A stretch of 59,763 nucleotides of DNA from JAFLUQ01 sp964551215. Its GTDB lineage: Bacteria; Bacillota; Clostridia; UMGS1883. The position numbers and the translations under genes were made by a program. The stretch covers positions 1 to 59,763 of the forward strand of contig CAZKBV010000002.1 of NCBI GenBank assembly GCA_964551215.1, in the 5' to 3' direction. Shown piece after piece: positions 16,546 through 24,862 of the stretch; within the stretch, counting starts at the first letter, position 1; the number at the start of each line of letters is the position of its first letter. The notes below the pieces were generated by a model, which worked only from the letters and a program-made list of their open reading frames with translations, was not told where the DNA came from and searched no databases.

Positions 16546-16791
16546 ATGGCATCATATAGAAATCTCGACGATATGGGGCGCATAGTCATACCGTCGAAAA
16601 TTCGCGAAAGGCTAAAATGGGATGCAAAAACAAAGCTTGAGATTGAGGTCAGCAAAAACCAAGTAATTATTAAACGTTCCGATGACTGCTGTATGCTTTG
16701 CGGCAGCACTAAAAACGTATTATCCGATTTTGGCGTGTGTAGAAAATGCGCCGAAAAAATTTATGAAAAAATAGCTGAAGAAATCGAATAA
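16546..16791 (+). CDS. AbrB/SpoVT-type regulator with C-terminal zinc ribbon
   Basis: An 81-residue protein. Residues 1-45 are a swapped-hairpin AbrB/MazE DNA-binding domain (YRNLDDMGRIVIPSKIRERLKW, then LEIEVSKNQVIIKR). Residues 49-68 form a Cys4 zinc ribbon, C49-X2-C52-X12-C65-X2-C68, followed by a short charged helix. AbrB-like proteins are transition-state regulators or antitoxins; no toxin gene lies next to it, and it is monocistronic with its own promoter and terminator, so a global-regulator role is more likely. Start supported by GGAGG 9 nt upstream. Confidence 0.9.
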   Translation: MASYRNLDDMGRIVIPSKIRERLKWDAKTKLEIEVSKNQVIIKRSDDCCMLCGSTKNVLSDFGVCRKCAEKIYEKIAEEIE

Positions 16792-16806
16792 ATGCAAACC
16801 GTTAAG

Positions 16807-16844
16807 CGCCGCGTCGAACATTGCTTTTCGACGCGGCGTTTTTT
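16807..16844 (+). terminator. Terminator of the AbrB-like gene
   Basis: A 12-bp stem CGCCGCGTCGAA/TTCGACGCGGCG, then six T. Confidence 0.93.
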
Positions 16845-16877
16845 CATGTATTATTCAAAAAAAATTTACAAATTTCA

Positions 16878-16917
16878 AGAACAAATGTTTGCATTTTTTT
16901 CGGTGTTGTGTTATAAT
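16878..16917 (+). promoter_or_regulatory. lexA promoter with overlapping SOS box
   Basis: AGAACAAATGTTTG (16878-16891) matches the Bacillus-type LexA operator CGAACRNRYGTTYC at 12 of 14 positions. It overlaps the -35 box TTGCAT (16889-16894); after 17 bp comes TATAAT (16912-16917) with an extended TGT. The layout predicts that LexA represses its own gene until DNA damage. Confidence 0.82.
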
Positions 16918-16937
16918 ATATGCGAGGAGTGATTTGT

Positions 16938-17558
16938 ATGCCAAATTACGAAAAGCAAAAGAAAATTTTGGAGTATATTGAGCAGTATTCAAATATAAAC
17001 GGATATCCCCCCACGGTGCGTGAAATCGGCGCGGCTGTAGGGCTTAATTCTCCCTCTACGGTTCACGGATATCTTCAGCGGCTGGAGCGGGACGGCAAAC
17101 TGGAAAAAGGCGAGGGTAGCTCCCGTGCGCTCAGATTGAAGGGCGGCACGGGGTTTAAGGGCGGGCAAAATATTGAAAAGGAATTTCTTGAGGTTCCGGT
17201 TATTGGCCGTGTAAGCGCCGGCCGGCCCATTCTTGCCGAGGAAAATTTTGAGCGCACCTTTCCCCTGCCTATGGACTTTGCCCGCAACGCGGACCTTTTC
17301 ATGCTGAAGGTTCAGGGCGAAAGTATGATAAACGCCGGTATTTTCGACGGGGACTACGTTGTGGTTTCTCAGCAGCCCGTAGCCAACAACGGTGAAATTG
17401 TGGTGGCTCTGATTGATGACAGCGCTACTGTCAAGACTTTTTACAAGGAAAACGGGCATTTTCGTTTGCAGCCGGAAAACGATTATATGGAGCCGATTAT
17501 AGTAAACGAAGTAAGTATTTTGGGCAAGGTTGTCGCCGTATTCAGAAGTCTGCTGTAA
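16938..17558 (+). CDS. lexA: SOS response repressor and self-cleaving protease LexA
   Basis: A 206-residue LexA. The N-terminal winged helix (QKKILEYIEQYSNINGYPPTVREIGAAVGLNSPSTVHGYLQRLE) binds SOS operators. The C-terminal S24 domain has the scissile A94-G95 (GRVSAGRP), nucleophile S129 (GESM) and general base K166 (ATVKTFY). RecA filaments on single-stranded DNA trigger self-cleavage and derepression. Start chosen at 16938 (MPNYEKQKKI) after GAGGAG; the extended reading from 16920 would begin inside the core promoter region. Autoregulated through the SOS box upstream. Confidence 0.97.
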   Translation: MPNYEKQKKILEYIEQYSNINGYPPTVREIGAAVGLNSPSTVHGYLQRLERDGKLEKGEGSSRALRLKGGTGFKGGQNIEKEFLEVPVIGRVSAGRPILAEENFERTFPLPMDFARNADLFMLKVQGESMINAGIFDGDYVVVSQQPVANNGEIVVALIDDSATVKTFYKENGHFRLQPENDYMEPIIVNEVSILGKVVAVFRSLL

Positions 17559-17760
17559 AAAAGTGGGGTATTTTAAATAAAAAACGTCTCTCTGCGTTTT
17601 AAATAGCGATGCCTTGATAGAATAGGCCAAATTTTTTGTGCGCAATATTGCGGCTCTAACTGCGATGCAGCTTCTTTTCTTATCTATATAAGCTATTATT
17701 GTCTTGAGTTTTACTCATGATTATCCTCCTTTGATTTTTATGCGGTTTCTAACTTGCGTT
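17559..17760 (-). other. Possible decayed short gene downstream of lexA
   Basis: On the minus strand a good ribosome site (AAAGGAGG) leads to an ATG at 17718 and 12 codons (MSKTQDNNSLYR) before a stop. A shift of one base continues the frame as AYIDKKRSCIAVRAAIL and beyond for about 50 codons. A candidate -10 (plus ATTATA, 17762-17767) lies upstream. This looks like the head of a gene broken by a frameshift; I recognise no family. The rest of the gap 17559-17945 holds only two hairpins. Confidence 0.3.
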
Positions 17761-17814
17761 TATTATATCATGGGAGGATTTCTTTTTCCACTTTTATCTA
17801 AAGATTTTTTGGCT

Positions 17815-17840
17815 CCACCTGCACAGCAGGTGGTTTATTT
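17815..17840 (+). terminator. Hairpin, probable terminator
   Basis: An 8-bp stem CCACCTGC/GCAGGTGG with a 3-nt loop, then TTTATTTT. It is the first good terminator downstream of lexA, though 255 bp away. Confidence 0.6.
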
Positions 17841-17852
17841 TCCGCTATACAA

Positions 17853-17886
17853 CGAGAACGGGGCAGCCTTACGGCTGCTCCGTTCT
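17853..17886 (-). terminator. Probable terminator of the nine-gene uptake operon
   Basis: A 14-bp imperfect stem GAACGGGGCAGCC/GGCTGCTCCGTTC around TTAC, 60 bp after the last stop codon of the minus-strand operon. The T tract is poor, so it may act as a 3' stabilising hairpin. Confidence 0.55.
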
Positions 17887-17945
17887 TAAAAGTCAAATAT
17901 TACATCTCATATAAGGGGAACTAAATCGCGCCTTTTTCGTGTTTT

Positions 17946-18983
17946 TTAGTTCGCCATACCGGACTGTTCCATATTTTCTACCAGATTCTTCTGTACGCAG
18001 AAGTATACAATAAGCAGAGGAATAAGGAATATAATCACGGCGGCCTGCTTTACGGCATCGAACGCGAAGGATGACGCCGCCGGAGCGTTATACCAAGTTT
18101 GCACAGCCGTAACGATGGTATCCGACTGGGTTTGAGCAAACTTCTGGGACAGCCGAACCGAAGCGAAGGGGCCTTCCGGGAAGAAATAGCCTGTGTAATA
18201 TGTGTCGCCGTAGTTCCATACGAAGGAGAGGATAAGCACCGTCATAATCGTAGGAACCGCATTGGGAAGAGCTATTTTGAAATACGTCTTATAGAAGCCG
18301 CAACCGTCGATAAGAGCCGCTTCTTCAAGCTCCTTGGGAAGTCCCATGAAGAACTGGCGGAACATATAAATAAACATACTCTGTTTCAGCCCGAAGCCGA
18401 ATATTGCCAAGATGTAAAGTGTCGCCGGTTTGTTGATAAGGTCTATGGTATCGCCCGTAAACAGCTTAAACAGACCCAAAACATCAAAATTCTTGAATCT
18501 CAGGTACTGAGATATAAGCAGTGACTGGTCGGGTACGCAGAAGGTTATGATTACCAGCGCAAAGATTAGCGCTCCGCCGGGAATCTTGATTCTGCCCAGA
18601 ACATAACCTGCCATAGCGCTTACAAAAACCTGAATGACCGCTATGCTCGCCGCATAAAGCAGTGAAAGAAGCATTATTGAGAAATTACCGTATACCAGTC
18701 TTATAGCCGCCTTAAAGCTTACAAGCGACAGCCGCTTGGGTACCCACACGATATCGGGGTTACCAAGATCCTCAACGTTGTTAATTACCGAGGGAATAAG
18801 CTTTATGATGGGGTAAAGGATTGTGAAGCACATACCTATGATAAGGGACGCCGCAAAGATTTTGACGATAAGATTCTGGAAGTACCTTTTTCTGTGGAGA
18901 GGATCGGTAATGGAATTGTCGTTCCATTTTTCCTTAAACCAAGCGCCAACGCCAACCTTATTCTTTTTAACATTACTTGCCAT
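17946..18983 (-). CDS. Carbohydrate ABC transporter permease, MalG type (second pair)
   Basis: A 345-residue inner-membrane permease with six predicted membrane helices and an unusually long N-terminal cytoplasmic segment (MASNVKKNKVGVGAWFKEKW...). The EAA loop that contacts the ATPase is EEAALIDGCGFYKTYFKIALPNAVPTIMTV, typical of the MalG/LplC family. It overlaps the preceding MalF-type gene by 11 bp and is the last gene of the operon. Its partner ATPase is not encoded here. Confidence 0.93.
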   Translation of the reverse strand: MASNVKKNKVGVGAWFKEKWNDNSITDPLHRKRYFQNLIVKIFAASLIIGMCFTILYPIIKLIPSVINNVEDLGNPDIVWVPKRLSLVSFKAAIRLVYGNFSIMLLSLLYAASIAVIQVFVSAMAGYVLGRIKIPGGALIFALVIITFCVPDQSLLISQYLRFKNFDVLGLFKLFTGDTIDLINKPATLYILAIFGFGLKQSMFIYMFRQFFMGLPKELEEAALIDGCGFYKTYFKIALPNAVPTIMTVLILSFVWNYGDTYYTGYFFPEGPFASVRLSQKFAQTQSDTIVTAVQTWYNAPAASSFAFDAVKQAAVIIFLIPLLIVYFCVQKNLVENMEQSGMAN

Positions 18984-19914
18984 AGTCTAACTTCACCACC
19001 TTTAACAGAATAAACATCAGCAACAGCAACGCTATAACCACGTTAAGCATGAAGCATACCGACAGGGCGCTTCCGACGCCTATCTTATTGCTGTTGAATG
19101 CGAAGGAGTAGATTTCCTGAGATATTGAGGACGCCAGGAACAGGTCTACCAAAGTATAAACGAATACGAACACTGTGGTGTTGCCTACCATCGGGAAGGT
19201 TATCTTCCAGAAGGTTTCGTAAGTGGTACAGCCTTCAATTTTGGCAACCTCGTAAAGAGCGGGGTTTATAGACTGAAGCGCTGCCAGATACATAAGCGTC
19301 TGAACGCCGGCCTTGGAAACGATGGTGAAGATGTCGCTTATGATGCCCACTATAAATGTGATAACATTTGCCGGCAGGAAGCTATTCGTCGTGAAAAGAC
19401 TCATAAGGAAGCCCGTTTCCTCCGTAGCCGTTGTGGTTACCGCCGTTATGTCGCCGCCGGTAGAAACGGCCATCATATCCGTTACTATTGTCAAGCCAAG
19501 CACTATGGGAAGGAAGAAAATAACTCTCACAACTCCCCGTCCCTTATATTTGGCGTTTACCAAAAGCGCACAGAAAAGGGAGAAAATTACTATCAACGGT
19601 GTATTTACCAGAACGTCGGAGTTTTCGTCCGAGAAAACTCTGATAAATTGTTGAGATTTTGTGGAAACCTCGGTGTTGAACAAATCAAAATAGTTGTCTG
19701 TTCCCACAAATGTCATTTCCATACCGCCATTGTCGCCTACCTGAACATCGTTAAAGGAATAAATCACGGTATTGACAAGCGGTATCATAAAGAACAGCAG
19801 GAAGCCGATTATCCACGGGGCTAAGAAAACATATCCGTTTATCTTCTGGGTGGTGCTATAGGTAAGGGGCTTTCTCGTTTTCTTCTTTGTCTGAGCTTGA
19901 GTTTCTGTTTTCAT
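18973..19914 (-). CDS. Carbohydrate ABC transporter permease, MalF/UgpA type (second pair)
   Basis: A 313-residue permease with six predicted membrane helices. The EAA loop reads YEVAKIEGCTTYETFWKITFPMVGNTTVFV. An extracytoplasmic insertion of about 60 residues (GGDITAVTTTATEETGFLMS...) lies between the third and fourth helices. Start and the stop of the preceding gene share one base (TAATG), implying translational coupling. It pairs with the MalG-type product that follows. Confidence 0.93.
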   Translation of the reverse strand: MKTETQAQTKKKTRKPLTYSTTQKINGYVFLAPWIIGFLLFFMIPLVNTVIYSFNDVQVGDNGGMEMTFVGTDNYFDLFNTEVSTKSQQFIRVFSDENSDVLVNTPLIVIFSLFCALLVNAKYKGRGVVRVIFFLPIVLGLTIVTDMMAVSTGGDITAVTTTATEETGFLMSLFTTNSFLPANVITFIVGIISDIFTIVSKAGVQTLMYLAALQSINPALYEVAKIEGCTTYETFWKITFPMVGNTTVFVFVYTLVDLFLASSISQEIYSFAFNSNKIGVGSALSVCFMLNVVIALLLLMFILLKVVKLDYGK

Positions 19915-22745
19915 TATCTATCCCCTCCTTCCAAAATGAGATAACTCTGAGCGGCTATTGGACCGTACTCGGTGTTGACCTCAAAGGTATTGTAGTTTGT
20001 TATTACCTTAACTCCGGTGTCGTAGGTCGTTTCGTAAACCTTATCGTCAAGAACACAGTGAGCCTTGATCTTTGTTGTTCCTATCTTCGCAAATTCATCC
20101 TTGACAGTAGAGTATACTTCCTTGATTTCATCGGCAAAAATGGAATATTCTGTAGCAAAGAGCTCATTGTAGTTTGCTTCCTTAAGCTGGTCAACCTTCT
20201 CGTATGTAATCGTATACTTGGGGAAGGAGGCAAGCTCAAGAGCCTGAAGTATAAAGTAGTCCTTGTTGGAGGAGGATGTGTTCACGCTGAGCGTTGTATA
20301 ATCCGTAAGCCCGTTAAGCACAAGCTGGCGGAAGGGAACGTTTTCCTTGATAAGACCGTAGTCGCTGCTCTCACGGGATACATCAGCGCTTATCTTAGCA
20401 TACTTCACACGGTTTGCATTGGGATTGTAAAGTATAAGATTTCTTTCTGTGCCGAGCGTCTCCAGTGCGTTTTGGATTATTTCTTCGCCCTGATACGGAC
20501 TGCACTCATCACTGTCGCTAAGATTTTCATAGTAAAGACTTCCCAGATCGCCTATGCCCAAATTTTTATATGCCTTAGCGCTGCTGTCGAACTTATTGAC
20601 AACATATGTAAGATACTTGGGCGCCACCGTATAGAATCCCTCAGAGCCTGTCTCATTAAACTCGCCTGTGGGAATGTAGTAGCTGAAGGTTTCAAGGGGA
20701 TCGCCGTTGAAGGTTATAAGAGCGTGCTTCTTGGGATTGAATGAAGACGAATCTCTGTAAACCTCGGAAGGATTAACTGTAAGGTAAAGGCTATCCCAGT
20801 TATCGCTGAGGAGCTTATCCAAATCGCTCTTGTTTCCGTTTTTACCCGTGAGCTTGGCGGAACTGTTAATGGTGTTGTAAATACCGCCGTTAAAGGCTCC
20901 CTTATAGCTTATTACCTTATCTACGTCCTTAAGATCCTCGAGGATTTCTTCCAATTCCTTATAGCTTGTCATTGAAACCGTCTTATCATAAGGAATTCCG
21001 AGAACGCGATCCTCAACCTTAAGCGAGGAAATTACGTCAATAAACATTTTGGGAGCTTCCTCAAACGATTCCTTAAGCCCTTCCGTTTCAATGAGATAGT
21101 CTCTGTAGGACTGGCTCATTGTATAATAGTTGGCATTGTCAACATAAAGCTTATAGCGGACTCTGCAATCAAAGTCGAAGCTTTCTGTTGTTGCCGTGAA
21201 CTTAGCGTCACTGTCGCTGTAAGGCCCGAACACCTTAACGTTGCTTATCTGCATTACATCAAAGCTGGGATATACCTTATTATAAGGAGCGTCAGCGTCG
21301 CTGTTTTCACCGGCCGCGAGACGAACATTTATCTCCGCGGTGGTATCTCCGCTTTCGATTATACCCATAAAGCCGTTATAAGGCTTTTCGGTTTCTTCGG
21401 TTTCGGATTGTTCTTCCGCTTCTTCGGCTGCTTCTTCGGTTGCTTCTTCGGCAGGTTCGGCTGTTTTGGCAGATTGTTCTTCTGTTTCTTCGCCGGCCTC
21501 CTCTTCGGCCGCTTCCTCTTCGTTTTCGGAAGCTTCCTCTTCGCCTTCTTCGCCTTCCGCGGCTTCGCTATCCTCTTCCTTTTCCGGTTCCTCGGCCTTT
21601 ACCTTTCGGTCGGCCATACTGCCCATACCGAATACGGGCATTGTAAGATTTTCTCTAAATTCCGACTGCTGATAAACAGTGTCGTAATAAGTGTTGTTGT
21701 AAACAGGGCGGGTATATTCCGTATAGCCGCTGTCGTAGCTGTTCAGGTCAAACAGAGCGCCGGAGCCGTCGGGAACAAATACGAAGCCGTCGTCTGTTTC
21801 GTCGGATTTTACCATACCGAAGTTCGGAAGCAAATCAATTGACTTAAGCTGATAGTCCTCGTTTCCGGAGACAATCTTCCCTGTAGGTATATTTACCACA
21901 AGGTCGCCGTTGTCAAGAGTAAATTCCGCGTAAACGGTAAAGTTGGGATTTTCGGTCACCTCGAAGGTAAATCCGAATTCCTCACTGTCCTCGCGGATAA
22001 GGTCTATGTTGTAGCCTACATTCTTGCTGAGATCAATGAGAATATTTGTCGCTGAAACGGGAGGCGTGCCGGAATACTTATTGTAGTAAGATTCGCCGTC
22101 ATCGGATATAGCGTAAATCATTTCAAGCGCCTTGTCATAATTGTCCCTTGTATCCTGATCTATTTTTCCGTCCTCAAGGAGTTTATCTGCCTTTTCCACG
22201 AAATATTCCTCGTAGCGTTCTTTATTTACCTGTTTAGGCATATATTCCTCAAGGTTTGTGGATTCCTCGCTCTTAAAATTGAGTTCGGCTCTGAAGCCGT
22301 TTTCTATTCTTTCAAGAGCGTATCCGACATTGTTTCCGTCATCATCCTTGTCGGCCACACAGTAATCATAGCCGCTCCAGAGCTTTTCCGCGCCGGCTCC
22401 GTCTATATATGTGATGGAGATGGGGCCGGAGGCTATGGATTCGGACTCGTCTGTCTCGCTTACGGAGGACCAATATGTCTGAGTAGCAACATCCACAACC
22501 TTTATATCCAGCGTCTGGGGATCTACGTAAAGCTGTTTTCCGCCGTTTTCGGCTACAAGAGTTTCTTTATCTCTGTTGTCGATAGCTCCCTTGTTTTCCG
22601 AAAGCTCACTTCCGGAAACTTCGGGAAGATTCGAGGCCTTCATGCTCGTCTGAGGCAGCCATGATACGAAGCTAACTACCAAGAACACAGCCACGATAAC
22701 GCAAACAATTTTCATCAAGCTTAAATTCTTTAAGAAGTTTTTCAT
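19914..22745 (-). CDS. DUF5696-like exported protein with a long acidic insertion
   Basis: A 943-residue protein with an N-terminal membrane anchor or signal (MKIVCVIVAVFLVVSFVSWL) and a large extracytoplasmic region. Family placement in DUF5696 rests on overall architecture and on the operon, since these proteins sit between Yip1-like and permease genes in related bacteria. Residues about 381-453 are a Glu/Ala/Thr-rich stretch with almost no hydrophobic residues. The flanking halves look folded, with repeated motifs such as YTRPVYNNTYYDTVYQ and PYNKVYPSFDVMQIS. No enzyme motif is recognised. I prefer the ATG at 22745 (AAGGGTG site) over a GTG three codons earlier. Its role may be to bind or present the imported sugar. 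Confidence 0.75.
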   Translation of the reverse strand: MKNFLKNLSLMKIVCVIVAVFLVVSFVSWLPQTSMKASNLPEVSGSELSENKGAIDNRDKETLVAENGGKQLYVDPQTLDIKVVDVATQTYWSSVSETDESESIASGPISITYIDGAGAEKLWSGYDYCVADKDDDGNNVGYALERIENGFRAELNFKSEESTNLEEYMPKQVNKERYEEYFVEKADKLLEDGKIDQDTRDNYDKALEMIYAISDDGESYYNKYSGTPPVSATNILIDLSKNVGYNIDLIREDSEEFGFTFEVTENPNFTVYAEFTLDNGDLVVNIPTGKIVSGNEDYQLKSIDLLPNFGMVKSDETDDGFVFVPDGSGALFDLNSYDSGYTEYTRPVYNNTYYDTVYQQSEFRENLTMPVFGMGSMADRKVKAEEPEKEEDSEAAEGEEGEEEASENEEEAAEEEAGEETEEQSAKTAEPAEEATEEAAEEAEEQSETEETEKPYNGFMGIIESGDTTAEINVRLAAGENSDADAPYNKVYPSFDVMQISNVKVFGPYSDSDAKFTATTESFDFDCRVRYKLYVDNANYYTMSQSYRDYLIETEGLKESFEEAPKMFIDVISSLKVEDRVLGIPYDKTVSMTSYKELEEILEDLKDVDKVISYKGAFNGGIYNTINSSAKLTGKNGNKSDLDKLLSDNWDSLYLTVNPSEVYRDSSSFNPKKHALITFNGDPLETFSYYIPTGEFNETGSEGFYTVAPKYLTYVVNKFDSSAKAYKNLGIGDLGSLYYENLSDSDECSPYQGEEIIQNALETLGTERNLILYNPNANRVKYAKISADVSRESSDYGLIKENVPFRQLVLNGLTDYTTLSVNTSSSNKDYFILQALELASFPKYTITYEKVDQLKEANYNELFATEYSIFADEIKEVYSTVKDEFAKIGTTKIKAHCVLDDKVYETTYDTGVKVITNYNTFEVNTEYGPIAAQSYLILEGGDR

Positions 22746-22750
22746 ATCAC

Positions 22751-23380
22751 TCACACCCTTTTCATTAATTCTGTTCCGAAAGCGTAACAGAAAGATATAA
22801 CCTTCTGAATAAGCGTAATGTAAAGAATTGCCAAGAATATAATTATGATTGCCGCCACAAAGGTCGCAATAATCATAACCACATTGGTCGCCGCCGTATA
22901 CTCATGAGCGGTAGCCAGCCCGGCAAATACAAGGAAGGCGAAGTATACTACGCCGAAGCCGCTTATTGCCGTAAGAATGGTTGCTTCCTCAGCGGTAACA
23001 ACATTGCTGAGTATAACAACTACCGCGTCAAGTACAAGCTTGGGGAACAGCGCATATGTCACAACAGTGAATATGTCCGCAAACTTACCGCTTCCCTCAA
23101 AGATGGCCGTTACGCTCCAGTTGCTTACGCAAAACAGAATGTACGGGAAAATTCCGAAAAGGAAGGTGGTAATGCTGTTCATTCTGAACATTGGGTTGTC
23201 ATTCATTATAAAGCCCGTATACTGGTACTTTATAATACTTAGCAAGCCGTAAAGCACAAGGATTATTGCACCCATGGCCGCGTTTCCCTTGCCTCTGAAT
23301 CTCACCTCATAGAATCCATCGAACGGGTGGGTAATGACGTGCATCAGATATTTAAAATCTTCCAATAACTTTTTCATCAT
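22751..23380 (-). CDS. Yip1-like integral membrane protein
   Basis: A 209-residue protein with about five predicted membrane helices and the N-terminal motif YLMHVITHPFDGFYEVRFRGKGN that marks Yip1-domain (PF04893-like) proteins. In bacteria its function is unknown; here it is sandwiched between a NHL/TPR membrane protein and the DUF5696-like protein, which suggests a membrane partner of the uptake complex. Start taken at the ATG at 23380 with GAGGTGA just upstream. Confidence 0.85.
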   Translation of the reverse strand: MMKKLLEDFKYLMHVITHPFDGFYEVRFRGKGNAAMGAIILVLYGLLSIIKYQYTGFIMNDNPMFRMNSITTFLFGIFPYILFCVSNWSVTAIFEGSGKFADIFTVVTYALFPKLVLDAVVVILSNVVTAEEATILTAISGFGVVYFAFLVFAGLATAHEYTAATNVVMIIATFVAAIIIIFLAILYITLIQKVISFCYAFGTELMKRV

Positions 23381-23390
23381 TCTCACCTCA

Positions 23391-24848
23391 TTATAATTCT
23401 TCTAATTTCTTCTGCTGCCGCGAGTACTTGACTTCTGTCCAGATTACCCAAATAACAAAGGCAAGGAATATAATTCCGAATATGGCGAAATACTTTTGAA
23501 TTATAAGGTTGCGATAGCCGGCAAACGCCTTGGAGTAGTAAGTTTTATCATTGCCGAGCTTAAAGTAGTACATCGCTTTTTCATATTCGTCCTGCATATA
23601 ATAGTTCTTGCCGATTGAAACATAGGCATGGTCATAGTTGGCATTCATCTGGACAACCTTTTCATTCAGCTCGGCAGCGGTGCTGAAGTCGCCGTTGAAG
23701 TATTTTTCCTCAGCCGTAAGCACAAGGCTGCCAAAATCGGTGGGCGTGAACACAAATGCGCTCGCAAGCTTACTGTCGCCGATAATAAGGTCGTTGCCGT
23801 TCCAGCAGATTGAGGTTGGAGTGTTGAAGGTTCCCTTAATATCGCCCTCTCCGCCGAAAACCGTCAGCAGATTACCGTCGAAGTTATAGAGGAAAACTCT
23901 GTTGGCCGAGGTATCAAGGAGAGCATATACTCCGTAATCGGAAACAGCTATGTCAGCGAAAGTACTCTTTGTGCTTTCCGAGGCCTTCGGCAAATCGCCG
24001 AGCTGCTCACTGTAGCCGTATTTTCGGAGAACGTTTTCGCCCTTGGCGTTGAAACGGAAAGCCATCTCCTCAGACGCCGTATCGGTTGTTACGGCGTATA
24101 CGAAGCCGTCGGAGTCGGTCTGTACGTTTACGAACGCGGGAGCATATGTTTTGCTCATCTTCTCTTTCTGCTCATCGGAAGCTATGGATTTCCAGAAGTA
24201 ATCGATAAAGCTTACGGTCGGAGAGTTTACGCCGAAGTAGCGGGAAAAACTGCCGTCTTTATTAAGCTCTATAATACCTTCTGTGCTGCTTTTTACAACA
24301 ATGAACATTCTGCCCGCGTTATCCACGGCAATCTTGGACGGTACAAACTCTGTAGAGCCTACCATGTTTTCGGGCTTTTCGATTACCATATCCATTGTAT
24401 AGGTTTCCGGGTTAAGCTGGAACACCCTGCTGTTGCCCGTATCGCAGATATATATGTGCTCGTCATTGGCGTAAACGCCTTCGGGAGCGCTTAGTATAGC
24501 CTGCTTATTATCCTTGTTTGTAACGATTTTGCCATCAGCATCACGTATAACCTTTATTTCTCGAATAAGGTTATACTCCTTATCGAGTACAAACACCTCG
24601 TTTGCCACGGCATCCGCAATGTATATGCGGTCACCGTAAACGTAAACATCGTCAACGCTTTTTATTACCGCGCCTTCAACGCTGTCGGTATTTATTACTC
24701 TGGAGAACTCAAAGGCGTTAACGCTTTCGTTAGCGCTTCCCCAGTAGTCGTAGATGTAACTGCTGTCATCGGTATGCTCAGCATAAGCGGTTGCAAATGT
24801 GAAGCATAAAAGACCAAGCAGTACCAAACTGAAAATTCTTTTCGTCAT
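23391..24848 (-). CDS. Exported NHL/beta-propeller protein with TPR and C-terminal membrane anchor
   Basis: A 485-residue protein. A signal peptide (to AYA, about residue 24) precedes a six-bladed NHL-like propeller with repeated blades such as VDDVYVYGDRIYIADAVANEVFVLDKEYNLI and PEGVYANDEHIYICDTGNSRVFQLNPE. Residues about 385-445 form TPR-like helices (HAYVSIGKNYYMQDEYEKAMYYFKLG). A membrane helix (YFAIFGIIFLAFVIWVIW) near residue 455 is followed by a short basic tail. The propeller therefore faces outside. It may bind glycan or scaffold the importer; no catalytic residues are evident. Confidence 0.82.
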   Translation of the reverse strand: MTKRIFSLVLLGLLCFTFATAYAEHTDDSSYIYDYWGSANESVNAFEFSRVINTDSVEGAVIKSVDDVYVYGDRIYIADAVANEVFVLDKEYNLIREIKVIRDADGKIVTNKDNKQAILSAPEGVYANDEHIYICDTGNSRVFQLNPETYTMDMVIEKPENMVGSTEFVPSKIAVDNAGRMFIVVKSSTEGIIELNKDGSFSRYFGVNSPTVSFIDYFWKSIASDEQKEKMSKTYAPAFVNVQTDSDGFVYAVTTDTASEEMAFRFNAKGENVLRKYGYSEQLGDLPKASESTKSTFADIAVSDYGVYALLDTSANRVFLYNFDGNLLTVFGGEGDIKGTFNTPTSICWNGNDLIIGDSKLASAFVFTPTDFGSLVLTAEEKYFNGDFSTAAELNEKVVQMNANYDHAYVSIGKNYYMQDEYEKAMYYFKLGNDKTYYSKAFAGYRNLIIQKYFAIFGIIFLAFVIWVIWTEVKYSRQQKKLEEL

Positions 24849-24862
24849 CACTATGCACCCCC

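Noticed and set aside
16546..16791. AbrB-like gene as the antitoxin of a toxin-antitoxin pair
   Set aside because: The next gene is lexA with its own promoter after a strong terminator, and no toxin-sized gene is adjacent.
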